A DNA stretch of 36,290 bases. Origin: Streptomyces sp. col6. GTDB lineage: Bacteria > Actinomycetota > Actinomycetes > Streptomycetales > Streptomycetaceae. Position 1 is the first letter of the stretch, and every line of letters starts with the position of its first letter. Shown here piece by piece: positions 28,897 through 36,223 of the stretch. The stretch is from positions 298,322-334,611 of the forward strand of contig NZ_RDBL01000006.1 in NCBI RefSeq assembly GCF_008042035.1. Reading direction: 5' to 3'. The translations under genes were made by a program, and so were the position numbers. The notes under the pieces are model-generated. The model had not been told where the DNA came from. It was given only the letters and a program-made list of their open reading frames with translations, and did not search any database.

Positions 28897-29745
28897 TCAG
28901 TCGTTGAACGAATCGACCAGCTGACGGGCCAGTGCCTGGGCCTTCTCCTGGAGTTCCTTGCTGTCGGGCACCTCGGCGGAGAGGGCCGGCTGGGCCGTGT
29001 ACTCGACGGTCACGATGACGTTGGATGTGCGGAACACCACGCTCACGGTGCGGTGGCGGGCCGGTGAACCGGCCCGGGTGAGCACGTCGTCCAGGAACGC
29101 GCTGTCGCCGAGCTGTTCGAGCAGGCGGGGCTGGAGGCTGTCGGCGGGGCTGCCGGGTGTGGTGCCTCCGGTGCTGCCCGGGTCCCCGGTGCCGTCCTTG
29201 TCACTGTTCTTGGCGGTCGGGCCGTCCGTGCCGGCGTCCGTGCCCGCGTCCGCGCCGTCGGAGCCGGAAGGGGAGGCGTCGGGGGTCTCGCCCGGCGTCA
29301 CGGCGGCGTCGGGCAGGTCGGCGGCGGCCTCCTTCTTCGCGTACACCTCGCGGGCGCGGTCGTCGTCGCTCACGGCGGTGTCGTAGGAGACCACGCGCTC
29401 GAAGTCGAGGTGGATGCTGCGGGTGCCCTCGGGGACATCGGTCTTCCAGCGGCAGCCGATCCGCCGGTCCGTGTCGTACGTGACCGTCGCGGAGCCCTCG
29501 AACGCCTTCTCCTGCTGGGCGTCGGGCATGTTCGCGGTGCCCGGGAGCAGGTCCTTGAGCGTGGCGAGCGGGATGGCGCGGCAGGCGTCGGGGAGCGTGC
29601 GGTACTTGCCCGGGGGAGCGGCGGACGTGGTCGTGATGCCCGGCTTGCCGTCGGCGTCGGAATCGCCGGTTCCGGCATCGCCGGTGCAGCCGGCGGCGAG
29701 CGCGGCGATGAGCACGGCGCCGGTCGCGTACGCCATTCGTCGCAC
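28897..29745 (-). CDS. DUF3558-type lipoprotein, second paralogue
   Basis: This 282-aa exported lipoprotein has lipobox LAAGC with C20. The core repeats the pattern of its neighbour: LPDACRAIPLATLKDLLPG, IGCRWKTDVPEGTRSIHLDF and VVFRTSNVIVTVEYTA. These correspond to LPDPC, GGCSW and VVVVVNY in the downstream gene. A Gly/Asp/Ser-rich insert lies at about residues 150-200. GTG at 29745 is chosen because GGGAG lies 9 nt upstream and gives a basic n-region; ATG at 29736 is the alternative. It is divergent from rtcB. The two lipoproteins probably arose by duplication; function is unknown. Confidence 0.83.
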   Translation of the reverse strand: MRRMAYATGAVLIAALAAGCTGDAGTGDSDADGKPGITTTSAAPPGKYRTLPDACRAIPLATLKDLLPGTANMPDAQQEKAFEGSATVTYDTDRRIGCRWKTDVPEGTRSIHLDFERVVSYDTAVSDDDRAREVYAKKEAAADLPDAAVTPGETPDASPSGSDGADAGTDAGTDGPTAKNSDKDGTGDPGSTGGTTPGSPADSLQPRLLEQLGDSAFLDDVLTRAGSPARHRTVSVVFRTSNVIVTVEYTAQPALSAEVPDSKELQEKAQALARQLVDSFND

Positions 29746-29834
29746 GTTCCTGGGCTCCCTTCGTGCGAAAAACGGTTGCCGCTCGATGGCGGCCGGTGAA
29801 CACAATGTGTATCGCACGCGCCGCTGTGAACGCC

Positions 29835-29851
29835 GGTCGGCCGACCTTTTT
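29835..29851. repeat. Palindrome plus T-run upstream of rtcB
   Basis: GGTCGGCCGACC (29835-29846) is a perfect 12-bp palindrome followed by TTTTT. It has no loop, so it is a poor hairpin; an operator role is possible. It lies 61 bp before the rtcB start. Confidence 0.45.
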
Positions 29852-29858
29852 GCCGATC

Positions 29859-29887
29859 TTGGCGCCGGTTTTGCGCTTTCAGACTTT
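29859..29887 (+). promoter_or_regulatory. Candidate rtcB promoter
   Basis: TTGGCG (29859-29864) and GACTTT (29882-29887) are 17 bp apart in an unusually T-rich stretch. Transcription would begin near 29894, giving a leader of about 13 nt before the ATG at 29907. Confidence 0.4.
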
Positions 29888-29906
29888 CCGGGGGAATCGA
29901 GGGGTT

Positions 29907-31100
29907 ATGTCGTACGTAGAGGTACCGGGTGCGCAGGTACCCATCCGGATGTGGACCGATCCGGCGTCGGTCGAGGACGTGGCGATGCAGCAGCTGCGCA
30001 ACGTCGCGACGCTGCCGTGGATCAAGGGCCTGGCCGTCATGCCCGACGTCCACTTCGGCAAGGGCGCCACGGTCGGCTCGGTGATCGCGATGCACGGGGC
30101 GGTCTGCCCGGCGGCGGTCGGCGTGGACATCGGCTGCGGCATGTCTGCGGTGAAGACCTCGCTGACCGCCAACGACCTGCCCGGCGACCTCTCCGGCCTC
30201 CGCTCGAAGATCGAGCAGGCCATCCCGGTCGGCCGGGGGATGCACGACGACCCGGTGGACCCGTCCGGTCTGTACGGCCTCGCGGCCCGGGGCTGGGACG
30301 ACTTCTGGGACCGGTTCGACGGAGTGGCCGAAGCGGTCAAGTTCCGTCAGGAACGTGCCACGAAGCAGATGGGGACGCTCGGAAGCGGCAACCACTTCAT
30401 CGAGTTCTGTCTCGACGAGGCGGGCTCGGTCTGGCTGATGCTGCACTCCGGATCGCGGAACATCGGCAAGGAACTGGCCGACTTCCACATCGGCCGGGCG
30501 CAGGGGCTGTCGCACAACCAGGGCCTGGTCGACCGCGACCTCGCGGTGTTCCTCGCGGACACCGAGCCGATGCGGGAGTACCGCAACGACCTCTTCTGGG
30601 CGCAGGAGTACGCGAAGCACAACCGCGCGGTCATGATGGCGCTCTTCCAGAACGTCGTCCGCAAGGAGTTCAAGAAGGCCAAGGTGACCTTCGAACCGGT
30701 CATCTCCTGCCACCACAACTACGTGGCGGAGGAGCGGTACGACGGGATGGACCTGCTCGTCACCCGTAAGGGCGCGATCCGGGCCGGCTCCGGCGACTAC
30801 GGGATCATCCCGGGCTCGATGGGCACTGGTTCGTACATCGTGAAGGGCCTCGGCAACGAGAAGTCCTTCAACTCGGCCTCGCACGGCGCGGGCCGCAAGA
30901 TGAGCCGGAACGCGGCGAAGAAGCGCTTCTCCACGAAGGACCTGGCGGACCAGACGCGGGGCGTCGAGTGCCGCAAGGACTCCGGGGTCGTCGACGAGAT
31001 CCCGGGCGCCTACAAGCCGATCGAGAAGGTCATCGACCAGCAGCGCGACCTGGTCGAGGTCGTCGCGAAGCTGAAGCAGGTCATCTGCGTGAAGGGCTGA
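29907..31100 (+). CDS. rtcB: RtcB-type RNA-splicing ligase
   Basis: This 397-aa enzyme joins RNA 2',3'-cyclic phosphate or 3'-phosphate ends to 5'-hydroxyl ends using GTP and Mn2+. Metal and GTP sites seen are D47-x-HFGKG, V-D74-IGC77-GM, GTLGSGNHFIE, HSGSRNIG, CHHNY and AGSGDYGIIPGSMGTGSYI. The guanylylated histidine is H326 in SASHGAGRKMSR. The start at 29907 gives the usual MSYVEVPGAQVPIRMW. GAGGGG lies 2 nt upstream. No archease or RF-H gene is adjacent, so its RNA targets (damage repair or other) cannot be told from context. A bidirectional hairpin follows. Confidence 0.95.
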   Translation: MSYVEVPGAQVPIRMWTDPASVEDVAMQQLRNVATLPWIKGLAVMPDVHFGKGATVGSVIAMHGAVCPAAVGVDIGCGMSAVKTSLTANDLPGDLSGLRSKIEQAIPVGRGMHDDPVDPSGLYGLAARGWDDFWDRFDGVAEAVKFRQERATKQMGTLGSGNHFIEFCLDEAGSVWLMLHSGSRNIGKELADFHIGRAQGLSHNQGLVDRDLAVFLADTEPMREYRNDLFWAQEYAKHNRAVMMALFQNVVRKEFKKAKVTFEPVISCHHNYVAEERYDGMDLLVTRKGAIRAGSGDYGIIPGSMGTGSYIVKGLGNEKSFNSASHGAGRKMSRNAAKKRFSTKDLADQTRGVECRKDSGVVDEIPGAYKPIEKVIDQQRDLVEVVAKLKQVICVKG

Positions 31101-31120
31101 GGCGCCCCGCCCGGGGCGCC
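31101..31120. terminator. Bidirectional terminator between rtcB and the SDR gene
   Basis: GGCGCCCC and GGGGCGCC form a perfect 8-bp stem with a 4-nt loop right after the rtcB stop. It lies between convergent genes. Confidence 0.75.
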
Positions 31121-31128
31121 CGGCCGCT

Positions 31129-31887
31129 TCACGCCGTGCGGTGCACCTTCGAGTTGGAGGCCTGGGCGCGGGGGCGGACGACCAGCAGGTCGATGTTGAC
31201 GTGGCTGGGGCGGGTGACCGCCCAGTTGATCGTGTCGGCCACGTCGTCGGCGGTGAGGGGGGCCTCGACGCCCGCGTAGACCTTCGCCGCCTTCTCCTTG
31301 TCGCCCCGGAAGCGCGTGGTGGCGAACTCCTCGGTCCTGACCATGCCGGGGGCGATCTCGATCACGCGGACCGGGGTGCCGACGATCTCCAGGCGCAGGG
31401 TCTCGGCCAGGACGTGTTCGCCGTGCTTGGCGGCCACGTACCCGCCGCCGCCCTCGTACGTGGACAGGCCGGCCGTCGAGGAGAGGATGACCACCGTGCC
31501 GTCGCCGCTCGCGGTGAGGGCGGGCAGCAGGGCCTGGGTCACGTTGAGCGTGCCGATGACGTTGGTCTCGTACATCTGGCGCCAGTCCTGCGGGTCGCCC
31601 GTGGCGACCGGGTCGGCCCCGAGCGCGCCGCCCGCGTTGTTGACCAGGACGGCGAGGCTGCGGAAGGCGGTGGCGAACTCGTCGACCGCGGCCCGGTCCG
31701 TGACGTCCAGCGCGTAGGCCGTGGCCTGGTGGCCCGCCTCGGTGATCTCGGCGGCCAGGGCCTCGATGCGGTCCTTGCGGCGGGCGGTGAGCACGACGCG
31801 GTAGCCGGAGGCCGCCAGCTGCCGGGCGGTCGCGGCGCCGATGCCGCTGCTCGCTCCGGTGATGACGGCGATGGGGGATGCGGCCAT
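31129..31887 (-). CDS. Short-chain dehydrogenase/reductase
   Basis: This 252-aa classical SDR of the YdfG-like group oxidises or reduces an alcohol/carbonyl with NADP(H). The cofactor motif is TGASSGIG at 10-17, followed by Arg-rich TARRKDR suited to NADPH. The NNAG motif is at 83-86 and the catalytic residues are S136/S137, Y150 and K154. It ends in a basic tail, PRAQASNSKVHRTA. ATG at 31887 is chosen because GAGGAGAG lies 7 nt upstream. The ynfA gene precedes it on the same strand with 69 bp between, so they may be co-transcribed. The substrate is unknown. Confidence 0.92.
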   Translation of the reverse strand: MAASPIAVITGASSGIGAATARQLAASGYRVVLTARRKDRIEALAAEITEAGHQATAYALDVTDRAAVDEFATAFRSLAVLVNNAGGALGADPVATGDPQDWRQMYETNVIGTLNVTQALLPALTASGDGTVVILSSTAGLSTYEGGGGYVAAKHGEHVLAETLRLEIVGTPVRVIEIAPGMVRTEEFATTRFRGDKEKAAKVYAGVEAPLTADDVADTINWAVTRPSHVNIDLLVVRPRAQASNSKVHRTA

Positions 31888-31956
31888 GGTCGGGCTCTCC
31901 TCGGACGGCTGATCGGTACGGTCCAACGGGGCCAGGATAGGCAGGTCCGGCGGGGG

Positions 31957-32292
31957 TCAGTGGTTGCGGGGGGCGTACATGATCACGGCCATCCCGGCCA
32001 GGCAGATCAGCGCGCCCGTCACGTCCCAGCGGTCCGGCCGGTAGCCGTCGGCGGCCATGCCCCAGGCGATGGAGCCCGCCACGAAGACCCCGCCGTACGC
32101 CGCGAGCACCCGTCCGAACTCGCCGTCCGGCTGGAGCGTCGCCACGAAGCCGTATGTGCCGAGCGCGATGATCCCCGCGCCGATCCAGGCCCAGCCACGG
32201 TTCTCCCGTACGCCCTGCCAGACGAGCCAGGCGCCGCCGATCTCGAAGAGCGCGGCGAGGACGAACAGGGCGATGGAGCGGAGCACGGACAT
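31957..32292 (-). CDS. ynfA: YnfA family membrane protein (UPF0060)
   Basis: This 111-aa protein has four predicted transmembrane helices, including [20 protein letters not shown] and the family segment [19 protein letters not shown]. YnfA proteins are small SMR-like membrane proteins, linked in some species to drug efflux. The ATG at 32292 has no ribosome-binding site; the inverted repeat at 32297-32322 lies immediately upstream. It is divergent from a MarR regulator, which is a likely controller. Confidence 0.9.
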   Translation of the reverse strand: MSVLRSIALFVLAALFEIGGAWLVWQGVRENRGWAWIGAGIIALGTYGFVATLQPDGEFGRVLAAYGGVFVAGSIAWGMAADGYRPDRWDVTGALICLAGMAVIMYAPRNH

Positions 32293-32296
32293 GGGG

Positions 32297-32322
32297 GCAG
32301 GGTGTCATGGCCCGCACCCTGC
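32297..32322. promoter_or_regulatory. Inverted repeat between ynfA and marR, candidate MarR operator
   Basis: GCAGGGTG (32297-32304) and CACCCTGC (32315-32322) are perfect 8-bp inverted arms with a 10-bp spacer. It sits at the ynfA start and over the -35 position of the marR promoter, so one dimer could control both genes. Confidence 0.6.
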
Positions 32323-32339
32323 TGTGACCTCGCGCTTCG

Positions 32340-32345
32340 TACACT
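32340..32345 (+). promoter_or_regulatory. -10 box TACACT of a leaderless marR promoter
   Basis: TACACT ends 6 nt before the ATG at 32352. No Shine-Dalgarno is present. Confidence 0.5.
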
Positions 32346-32351
32346 CTCCGC

Positions 32352-32834
32352 ATGCCGCCGAAGCCGTCCCCCCGCCGCAGCGCCCTGCTGGCCGAGCTGT
32401 CCACCGTGTCGCGGCGCTACATGGCCGCGTACGCGCTGTTCAACCAGGCCGTCGCCGACCGGCTGGGGGTGCACCCCACCGACCTCCAGTGCCTGAACCT
32501 GCTCAGCCTGGAGGCGGCGCCCGTCACCACGGGGCGCATCGCGGAGCTGACCGGGCTCACGACGGGCTCGGCGACCCGGCTGGTGGACCGGCTGGAGCGC
32601 GCCGGTTACGTGACGCGCGCCCGGGACACCGAGGACCGGCGGCGGGTGCTCGTGGCGACCGTGCCCGAGCGGATGGCGGAGGTCGGCGCGGTCTGGAAGC
32701 GGTTGAACGGCGGCTGGGACGGGCTGTTCGACGCGTACGACGACGAGGAGGCGGCCCTGCTCCTCACCCATATGCGGCGCACGGTGGAGCTGAGCGCGAC
32801 CCAGATCGCGCGGCTGCGCGAGGGCGACGCCTGA
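32352..32834 (+). CDS. MarR-family transcriptional regulator
   Basis: This 160-aa winged-helix repressor has the recognition region TTGRIAELTGLTTGSATRLV and the wing DTEDRRRVLV, typical of MarR proteins. N- and C-terminal helices form the dimer interface. MarR proteins often control a divergent transporter and respond to small aromatic ligands. Here the divergent gene is ynfA, and an inverted repeat of 8-bp arms lies between them. The mRNA is probably leaderless. The ligand is unknown. Confidence 0.92.
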   Translation: MPPKPSPRRSALLAELSTVSRRYMAAYALFNQAVADRLGVHPTDLQCLNLLSLEAAPVTTGRIAELTGLTTGSATRLVDRLERAGYVTRARDTEDRRRVLVATVPERMAEVGAVWKRLNGGWDGLFDAYDDEEAALLLTHMRRTVELSATQIARLREGDA

Positions 32835-32845
32835 GCGCGCGTCCC

Positions 32846-33580
32846 TCAGCCGGCCACCGGGCCGAAGTCGCGGACCGCCTCCGCGACGATCGCCTCCAGC
32901 CGGGCGTGGTGCGCGCCGCGCCAGTAGACCCGGCCGCACTCCACGCACTGCGCGAACACGTCGTACGAGCGGCGCGTGCCGTGCTCCAGGTGCGGGCCGA
33001 CCGAGTCCTTGTCGGCCTCCGCCAGCGGGCCGTTGCACGCGGTGCACCGGGTCCACGGGGCGAGCACCGGCGCGAACCGCTCCAGCACGTCGCGCAGCTG
33101 TTCGTCCGGGCGGTCGCTGTAGACGTACGCACCCGCCCAGATCTCCCGGCGGTGCAGCAGCCCCCGGTCCCGGGAGAGCAGGACGCGCTTCTCCTTCGCC
33201 GAGAGCGCGGCCAGGGCCGGGTCGCCGATGTCCTCGCTCTCGTACGCGGCGTCGACGCCGAGCAGCCGCAGCCGGCGGGCGAGCGTGCCGAGGTGGACGT
33301 CGAGCAGGAAGCGCAGGGGCGCGCCCGGGACGTGCTGCGGGCGGGGGACCGGGCGGACCTCGACGACCTCCCCCGCCGCCGGGATGTGCGAGACGGGGGC
33401 CGGGCGGCCGTCGACGAGGAGTTCGCCCGCCTCGGTGAGCGGGATGCCCAGGGACTCGACGACATGGCCGAGCGTGGACGAGCCGTCGGTGATCACCGGC
33501 GTCCGCCCCTGCCGGCGCCCGTGGGCCACGAAAAGCCTGAGCGCGGGGGCGACTTCGAGGTGGATCTCCGGTCCGTTCAC
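32846..33580 (-). CDS. Mut7-C RNAse-domain protein with N-terminal ubiquitin-like domain
   Basis: This 244-aa soluble protein is of the Mut7-C type. The N-terminal about 80 residues form a ThiS/ubiquitin-like beta-grasp domain, and the C-terminal part is a PIN-like RNase domain. FLLDVHLGTLARRLRLLG with D94 and SRDRGLL with D138 supply metal-binding acids. A zinc ribbon is formed by C179/C182 and C212/C215 (CTAC and CVEC). RNase activity is predicted for the family but rarely shown. The GTG start lacks a clear Shine-Dalgarno; CATCCT ends 6 nt upstream, so a leaderless message is possible. It is convergent with marR. Confidence 0.87.
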   Translation of the reverse strand: MNGPEIHLEVAPALRLFVAHGRRQGRTPVITDGSSTLGHVVESLGIPLTEAGELLVDGRPAPVSHIPAAGEVVEVRPVPRPQHVPGAPLRFLLDVHLGTLARRLRLLGVDAAYESEDIGDPALAALSAKEKRVLLSRDRGLLHRREIWAGAYVYSDRPDEQLRDVLERFAPVLAPWTRCTACNGPLAEADKDSVGPHLEHGTRRSYDVFAQCVECGRVYWRGAHHARLEAIVAEAVRDFGPVAG

Positions 33581-33622
33581 CCGGTCAGGATGCCATCGGG
33601 GTCCGTGCGCCGCCCCTGGATT

Positions 33623-34462
33623 TCAGGGGCGGAAGGCGGCGGCGTGCCCGGCGGCCCAGTCGGCGAACGTGCGGGCCGGGCGGCCGGTCAGCTTCTCCAC
33701 CCCGTCGGCCACTTCGGCGGGGACGCCGTCGGTGGACGCCCAGTAGGAGAGCAGCCCGTCGGCGACCTCCGCCGGCATGAACGAGGACATCGCCTCCTTC
33801 CAGGCGGCCGGGCTCACCTCGTTGACCACGGCCGGGGTGCCGGCCGCTTCGGCCAGGATGCGGACCTGCTCGGCGGCGCTGAGGGACGCGGGGCCGGTGA
33901 GGTGGTACGCGGCGCCCTGGAGTGCCGGGTCGGTGAGCGCGGCGCAGGCGGCCTCGGCGATGTCGTTCTCGTCGATGGGGCTGCCCTCGCTGCGGGGGTA
34001 GGGCAGGTCGACGGGGCGCCCGGAGCGGAAGGAGCCGGCCCAGCCGTAGGCGTTGGTGGCGAAGGCGCCGGGGCGCAGCAGGGTCGCGGTGAGCGGCGAG
34101 GCGAGCAGGGCCTGCTCCACCGCGTGGTGCGCGGCGGCGATGGGGTTGGAGGCCGGGTCCGGGAGGAGGACCGAGCTGGAGGACAGCAGCACGATGTGGC
34201 GTACTCCGGCTTCCTGTGCGGCGGTGAGGAAGGCGTCGATGTGCGCGGGCTCCGCGTACAGGAAGACGGAGCCGACGCCCTTCAGTGCCTCGGGGAACGT
34301 GCTCGGGTCGCCGAGGTCGCAGCTCACGGCGGGGACGCCGGGCGGCGGGGTCAGCTCGGCGGCGTTGCGCGAGGCGGCGCGGACGGGGTGGCCGCCCCGG
34401 TGGAGGAGGGCGGTGAGCGCGGAGCCGACGCGGCCGCGGCATCCGGTGACGAGCGTGAGCAT
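33623..34462 (-). CDS. NmrA-like NAD(P)-binding protein (SDR-type reductase)
   Basis: This 279-aa atypical SDR begins at once with the Rossmann motif MLTLVTGCRGRVGSAL. It has the features of NmrA/QorB-like proteins: the CDLGDPSTF acidic block, VLLSSSSVL, and the RPGAFATNAYGWA substrate region. Such proteins act as quinone reductases or redox sensors. ATG at 34462 has GGGGAG 8 nt upstream. A promoter with TTGACG and GATATT plus a perfect 27-bp hairpin lies just upstream, so the gene looks tightly regulated. Substrate is unknown. Confidence 0.88.
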   Translation of the reverse strand: MLTLVTGCRGRVGSALTALLHRGGHPVRAASRNAAELTPPPGVPAVSCDLGDPSTFPEALKGVGSVFLYAEPAHIDAFLTAAQEAGVRHIVLLSSSSVLLPDPASNPIAAAHHAVEQALLASPLTATLLRPGAFATNAYGWAGSFRSGRPVDLPYPRSEGSPIDENDIAEAACAALTDPALQGAAYHLTGPASLSAAEQVRILAEAAGTPAVVNEVSPAAWKEAMSSFMPAEVADGLLSYWASTDGVPAEVADGVEKLTGRPARTFADWAAGHAAAFRP

Positions 34463-34486
34463 GAGGTGATCTCCCCGATGGTTACG

Positions 34487-34513
34487 TGCGCCGCGCACAG
34501 GCTGCGCGGCGCA
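34487..34513. promoter_or_regulatory. Perfect inverted repeat at the NmrA-like gene transcription start
   Basis: TGCGCCGCGCA (34487-34497) and TGCGCGGCGCA (34503-34513) are perfect 11-bp arms with a 5-nt loop. It covers the predicted start site and early leader of the NmrA-like gene. It could be an operator or an mRNA hairpin; it could also end the GNAT transcript. Confidence 0.6.
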
Positions 34514-34517
34514 GATA

Positions 34518-34546
34518 AATATCCAGGAGGCGGCGGCAGCCGTCAA
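34518..34546 (-). promoter_or_regulatory. Promoter of the NmrA-like gene
   Basis: On the minus strand TTGACG (34546-34541) and GATATT (34523-34518) are 17 bp apart. This is the best vegetative-type promoter match I see in the window. The -10 lies in a rare AT-rich patch. Confidence 0.6.
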
Positions 34547-34567
34547 ACGAATTGAGCCGCCCTCTCC

Positions 34568-35107
34568 TCAGCCGTCGGCGCGCAGGTCCAGCCGCCAGTC
34601 GTTCGTCAGCAGCGGGTGGCCCGGCGGGTACTCGATCTCGCACTCACCGAGCAGCGTGAAGCCCGCCTTGCGGCACACGCCGTTCGACGGGCCGTTGTCC
34701 ACGGACGGATAGGCGTGCAGATAGCGGTGCTTGCGCTCGGCGCGCGCCGCCTCGGCCACCGCGCGCGTCGCGGCCGATGCGATGCCCAGGCCCTGGAACT
34801 CCGGGAGCACCGTCCAGCCCGTCTCGTACACCTCCTGGTCCCGCCAGGGCCGCTCCCAGAAGCCGATGGTGCCCACCGCCTCCGCCCCGCCGGCCAGGGC
34901 GATGCGGAACATCCGCCCCCGGCCCGTCCGGTCGGCGCTCAGCGCCACGTAGCGCGCGTGGCGCCCTGCCAGCTGCTCCTCCGTCTCCGGGCCGCCCAGA
35001 TGGGCCATCAGCTCCGGTGCGTTGGCGCTGCGGAGCAGCTCCAGGTCGTCGTCCGACCAGGGCTCGATCCGTACGGATGACGCTGTGGTGCGCTGCACAT
35101 CGGCCAT
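34568..35107 (-). CDS. GNAT-family N-acetyltransferase
   Basis: This 179-aa soluble acetyltransferase has the acetyl-CoA-binding motif LPEFQGLGIASAATRAV, with the Q-x-x-G-x-G/A pattern. The preceding strand is GWTVLP, and the late GPSNGVCRKAGFTLLGE block is typical of GNAT fold motif B. The substrate is unknown; the RimJ/RimL-like layout fits small molecules or protein N-termini. TACAGT ends 6 nt before the ATG and no Shine-Dalgarno is seen, so the mRNA is probably leaderless. Confidence 0.9.
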   Translation of the reverse strand: MADVQRTTASSVRIEPWSDDDLELLRSANAPELMAHLGGPETEEQLAGRHARYVALSADRTGRGRMFRIALAGGAEAVGTIGFWERPWRDQEVYETGWTVLPEFQGLGIASAATRAVAEAARAERKHRYLHAYPSVDNGPSNGVCRKAGFTLLGECEIEYPPGHPLLTNDWRLDLRADG

Positions 35108-35113
35108 GAACGC

Positions 35114-35119
35114 ACTGTA
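35114..35119 (-). promoter_or_regulatory. -10 box TACAGT of a leaderless GNAT promoter
   Basis: On the minus strand TACAGT is followed by 6 nt and the ATG at 35107. It lies in the 37-bp gap after the AraC-family gene. Confidence 0.45.
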
Positions 35120-35144
35120 GGACGCGGCACTGACAGTGGGGGTC

Positions 35145-35966
35145 TCAGCGGGCGGCCAGCGCGGTGGGCGGTACCCCGAGCGTCGCCGTGAAGTCCCTGA
35201 CCAGGTGCGCCTGGTCGCTGTAGCCGAGGTCGGCGGCGAGGGCCGCCCAGTCCACGTCCGGGCCCGCGCCGGCCCGCTCCAGCGCCTCGTGGATGCGGTA
35301 GCGCAGGATGACCCACTTGGGCCCGACGCCCACGTACGCGGCGAACAGCCGTTGCAGCGAGCGGGCCGACACCCCCTCGGCGCGGGCGAGTCCGTCGACG
35401 CGCAGGATCGTGCGGTCGGTGCGCACCAGGTCCACCAGGGCCATCGCCAGATCGGCGCGCGGGTCGGGCTCGGGGCCCAGCGCCAGCAGATACGCGTCGA
35501 GCGCGGCGATCCGGTCGTCCTCGGCCTCCGGGTCCAGCACGGCGGCGGGCGGGGCGGGCGGCGCGAACACGTTGGCCACCGGCAGCCGCCGGCCCGTCCA
35601 CCGCGAGACGGGTGCCCCGGGCGCGAAGGGCCGGAAGCCGCCCGGCCGGAACTGCACCCCGCACACCCGCCCGCGCCCCTCCAGCTTCTGCGTGAACAGC
35701 TCCAGGCCGATGCCCGAGACCTCGGCGTACCCCGCCTCCTCGTCGCCGCAGCCCGCGTACCGCTCGAAGACGAGGTTGACGCTGGGGTGCGGGACGAGAT
35801 GGGAGGCGTACGGCTGGGAGAGGTCCCAGTCGATCAGCCAGTAGTGCTCCAGATACGGCCGCAGCGCGGCCGCGGGCTCGCGGCGCCGGAACTGTACGTG
35901 CGCGAACAGCTCGGGCGCGTCGACGATGCCCCGGGTGTCGCGCCGGGGACCTTCGTGACCGGACAT
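35145..35966 (-). CDS. AraC-family transcriptional regulator
   Basis: This 273-aa regulator has an N-terminal ligand-type domain, with FRRREPAAALRPYLEHYWLI and HPSVNLVFE, and a C-terminal AraC double helix-turn-helix (about 180-270). The helices are seen in LARAEGVSARSLQRLFAAYV and AADLGYSDQAHLVRDF. The layout matches the DUF6597-type N-terminus. ATG at 35966 is selected by AGGA about 9 nt upstream; TAGGAT ends 8 nt before the ATG, so a very short leader or none is also possible. Targets are unknown; GNAT is the next gene downstream. Confidence 0.9.
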   Translation of the reverse strand: MSGHEGPRRDTRGIVDAPELFAHVQFRRREPAAALRPYLEHYWLIDWDLSQPYASHLVPHPSVNLVFERYAGCGDEEAGYAEVSGIGLELFTQKLEGRGRVCGVQFRPGGFRPFAPGAPVSRWTGRRLPVANVFAPPAPPAAVLDPEAEDDRIAALDAYLLALGPEPDPRADLAMALVDLVRTDRTILRVDGLARAEGVSARSLQRLFAAYVGVGPKWVILRYRIHEALERAGAGPDVDWAALAADLGYSDQAHLVRDFTATLGVPPTALAAR

Positions 35967-35977
35967 GACGGGAGATC

Positions 35978-36136
35978 CTAGGGCTGGTCCCGGCCCTCGG
36001 CCAGTCGCGCGGCCTGCTGGGTGTACGGGGACGGCGGCGCGGGATGCCGGCGCCTCCACCAGGTGCTCGCCACCGTGTAGAGGCCGCTGGCGAGGAGCAG
36101 CGCGGGGATGGACAGGATCAGGAGTGTGTCGCCCAT
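35978..36136 (-). CDS. Short single-pass membrane protein
   Basis: This 52-aa protein has one transmembrane helix near the N-terminus, LLILSIPALLLASGLYTVAS, followed by a basic WWRRRH and a Pro-rich tail. ATG at 36136 is chosen because AAGGAGG lies 5 nt upstream, a strong ribosome-binding site. Its function is unknown. It lies just upstream of the AraC-family gene on the same strand. Confidence 0.72.
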   Translation of the reverse strand: MGDTLLILSIPALLLASGLYTVASTWWRRRHPAPPSPYTQQAARLAEGRDQP

Positions 36137-36206
36137 GGCAGCCTCCTTCGGGAGGGCGGTGCCTCCTGCATCGGCAGGGCGGACGGGCGGACTGAAGATC
36201 ACTCTT

Positions 36207-36223
36207 CGGCCATTGAATGGCCG
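36207..36223. promoter_or_regulatory. 17-bp inverted repeat near the right edge
   Basis: CGGCCATTGAATGGCCG has perfect 8-bp arms around one G. It lies 70 bp upstream of the short membrane protein gene and close to whatever begins beyond the window. It is a candidate operator of unknown owner. Confidence 0.5.
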
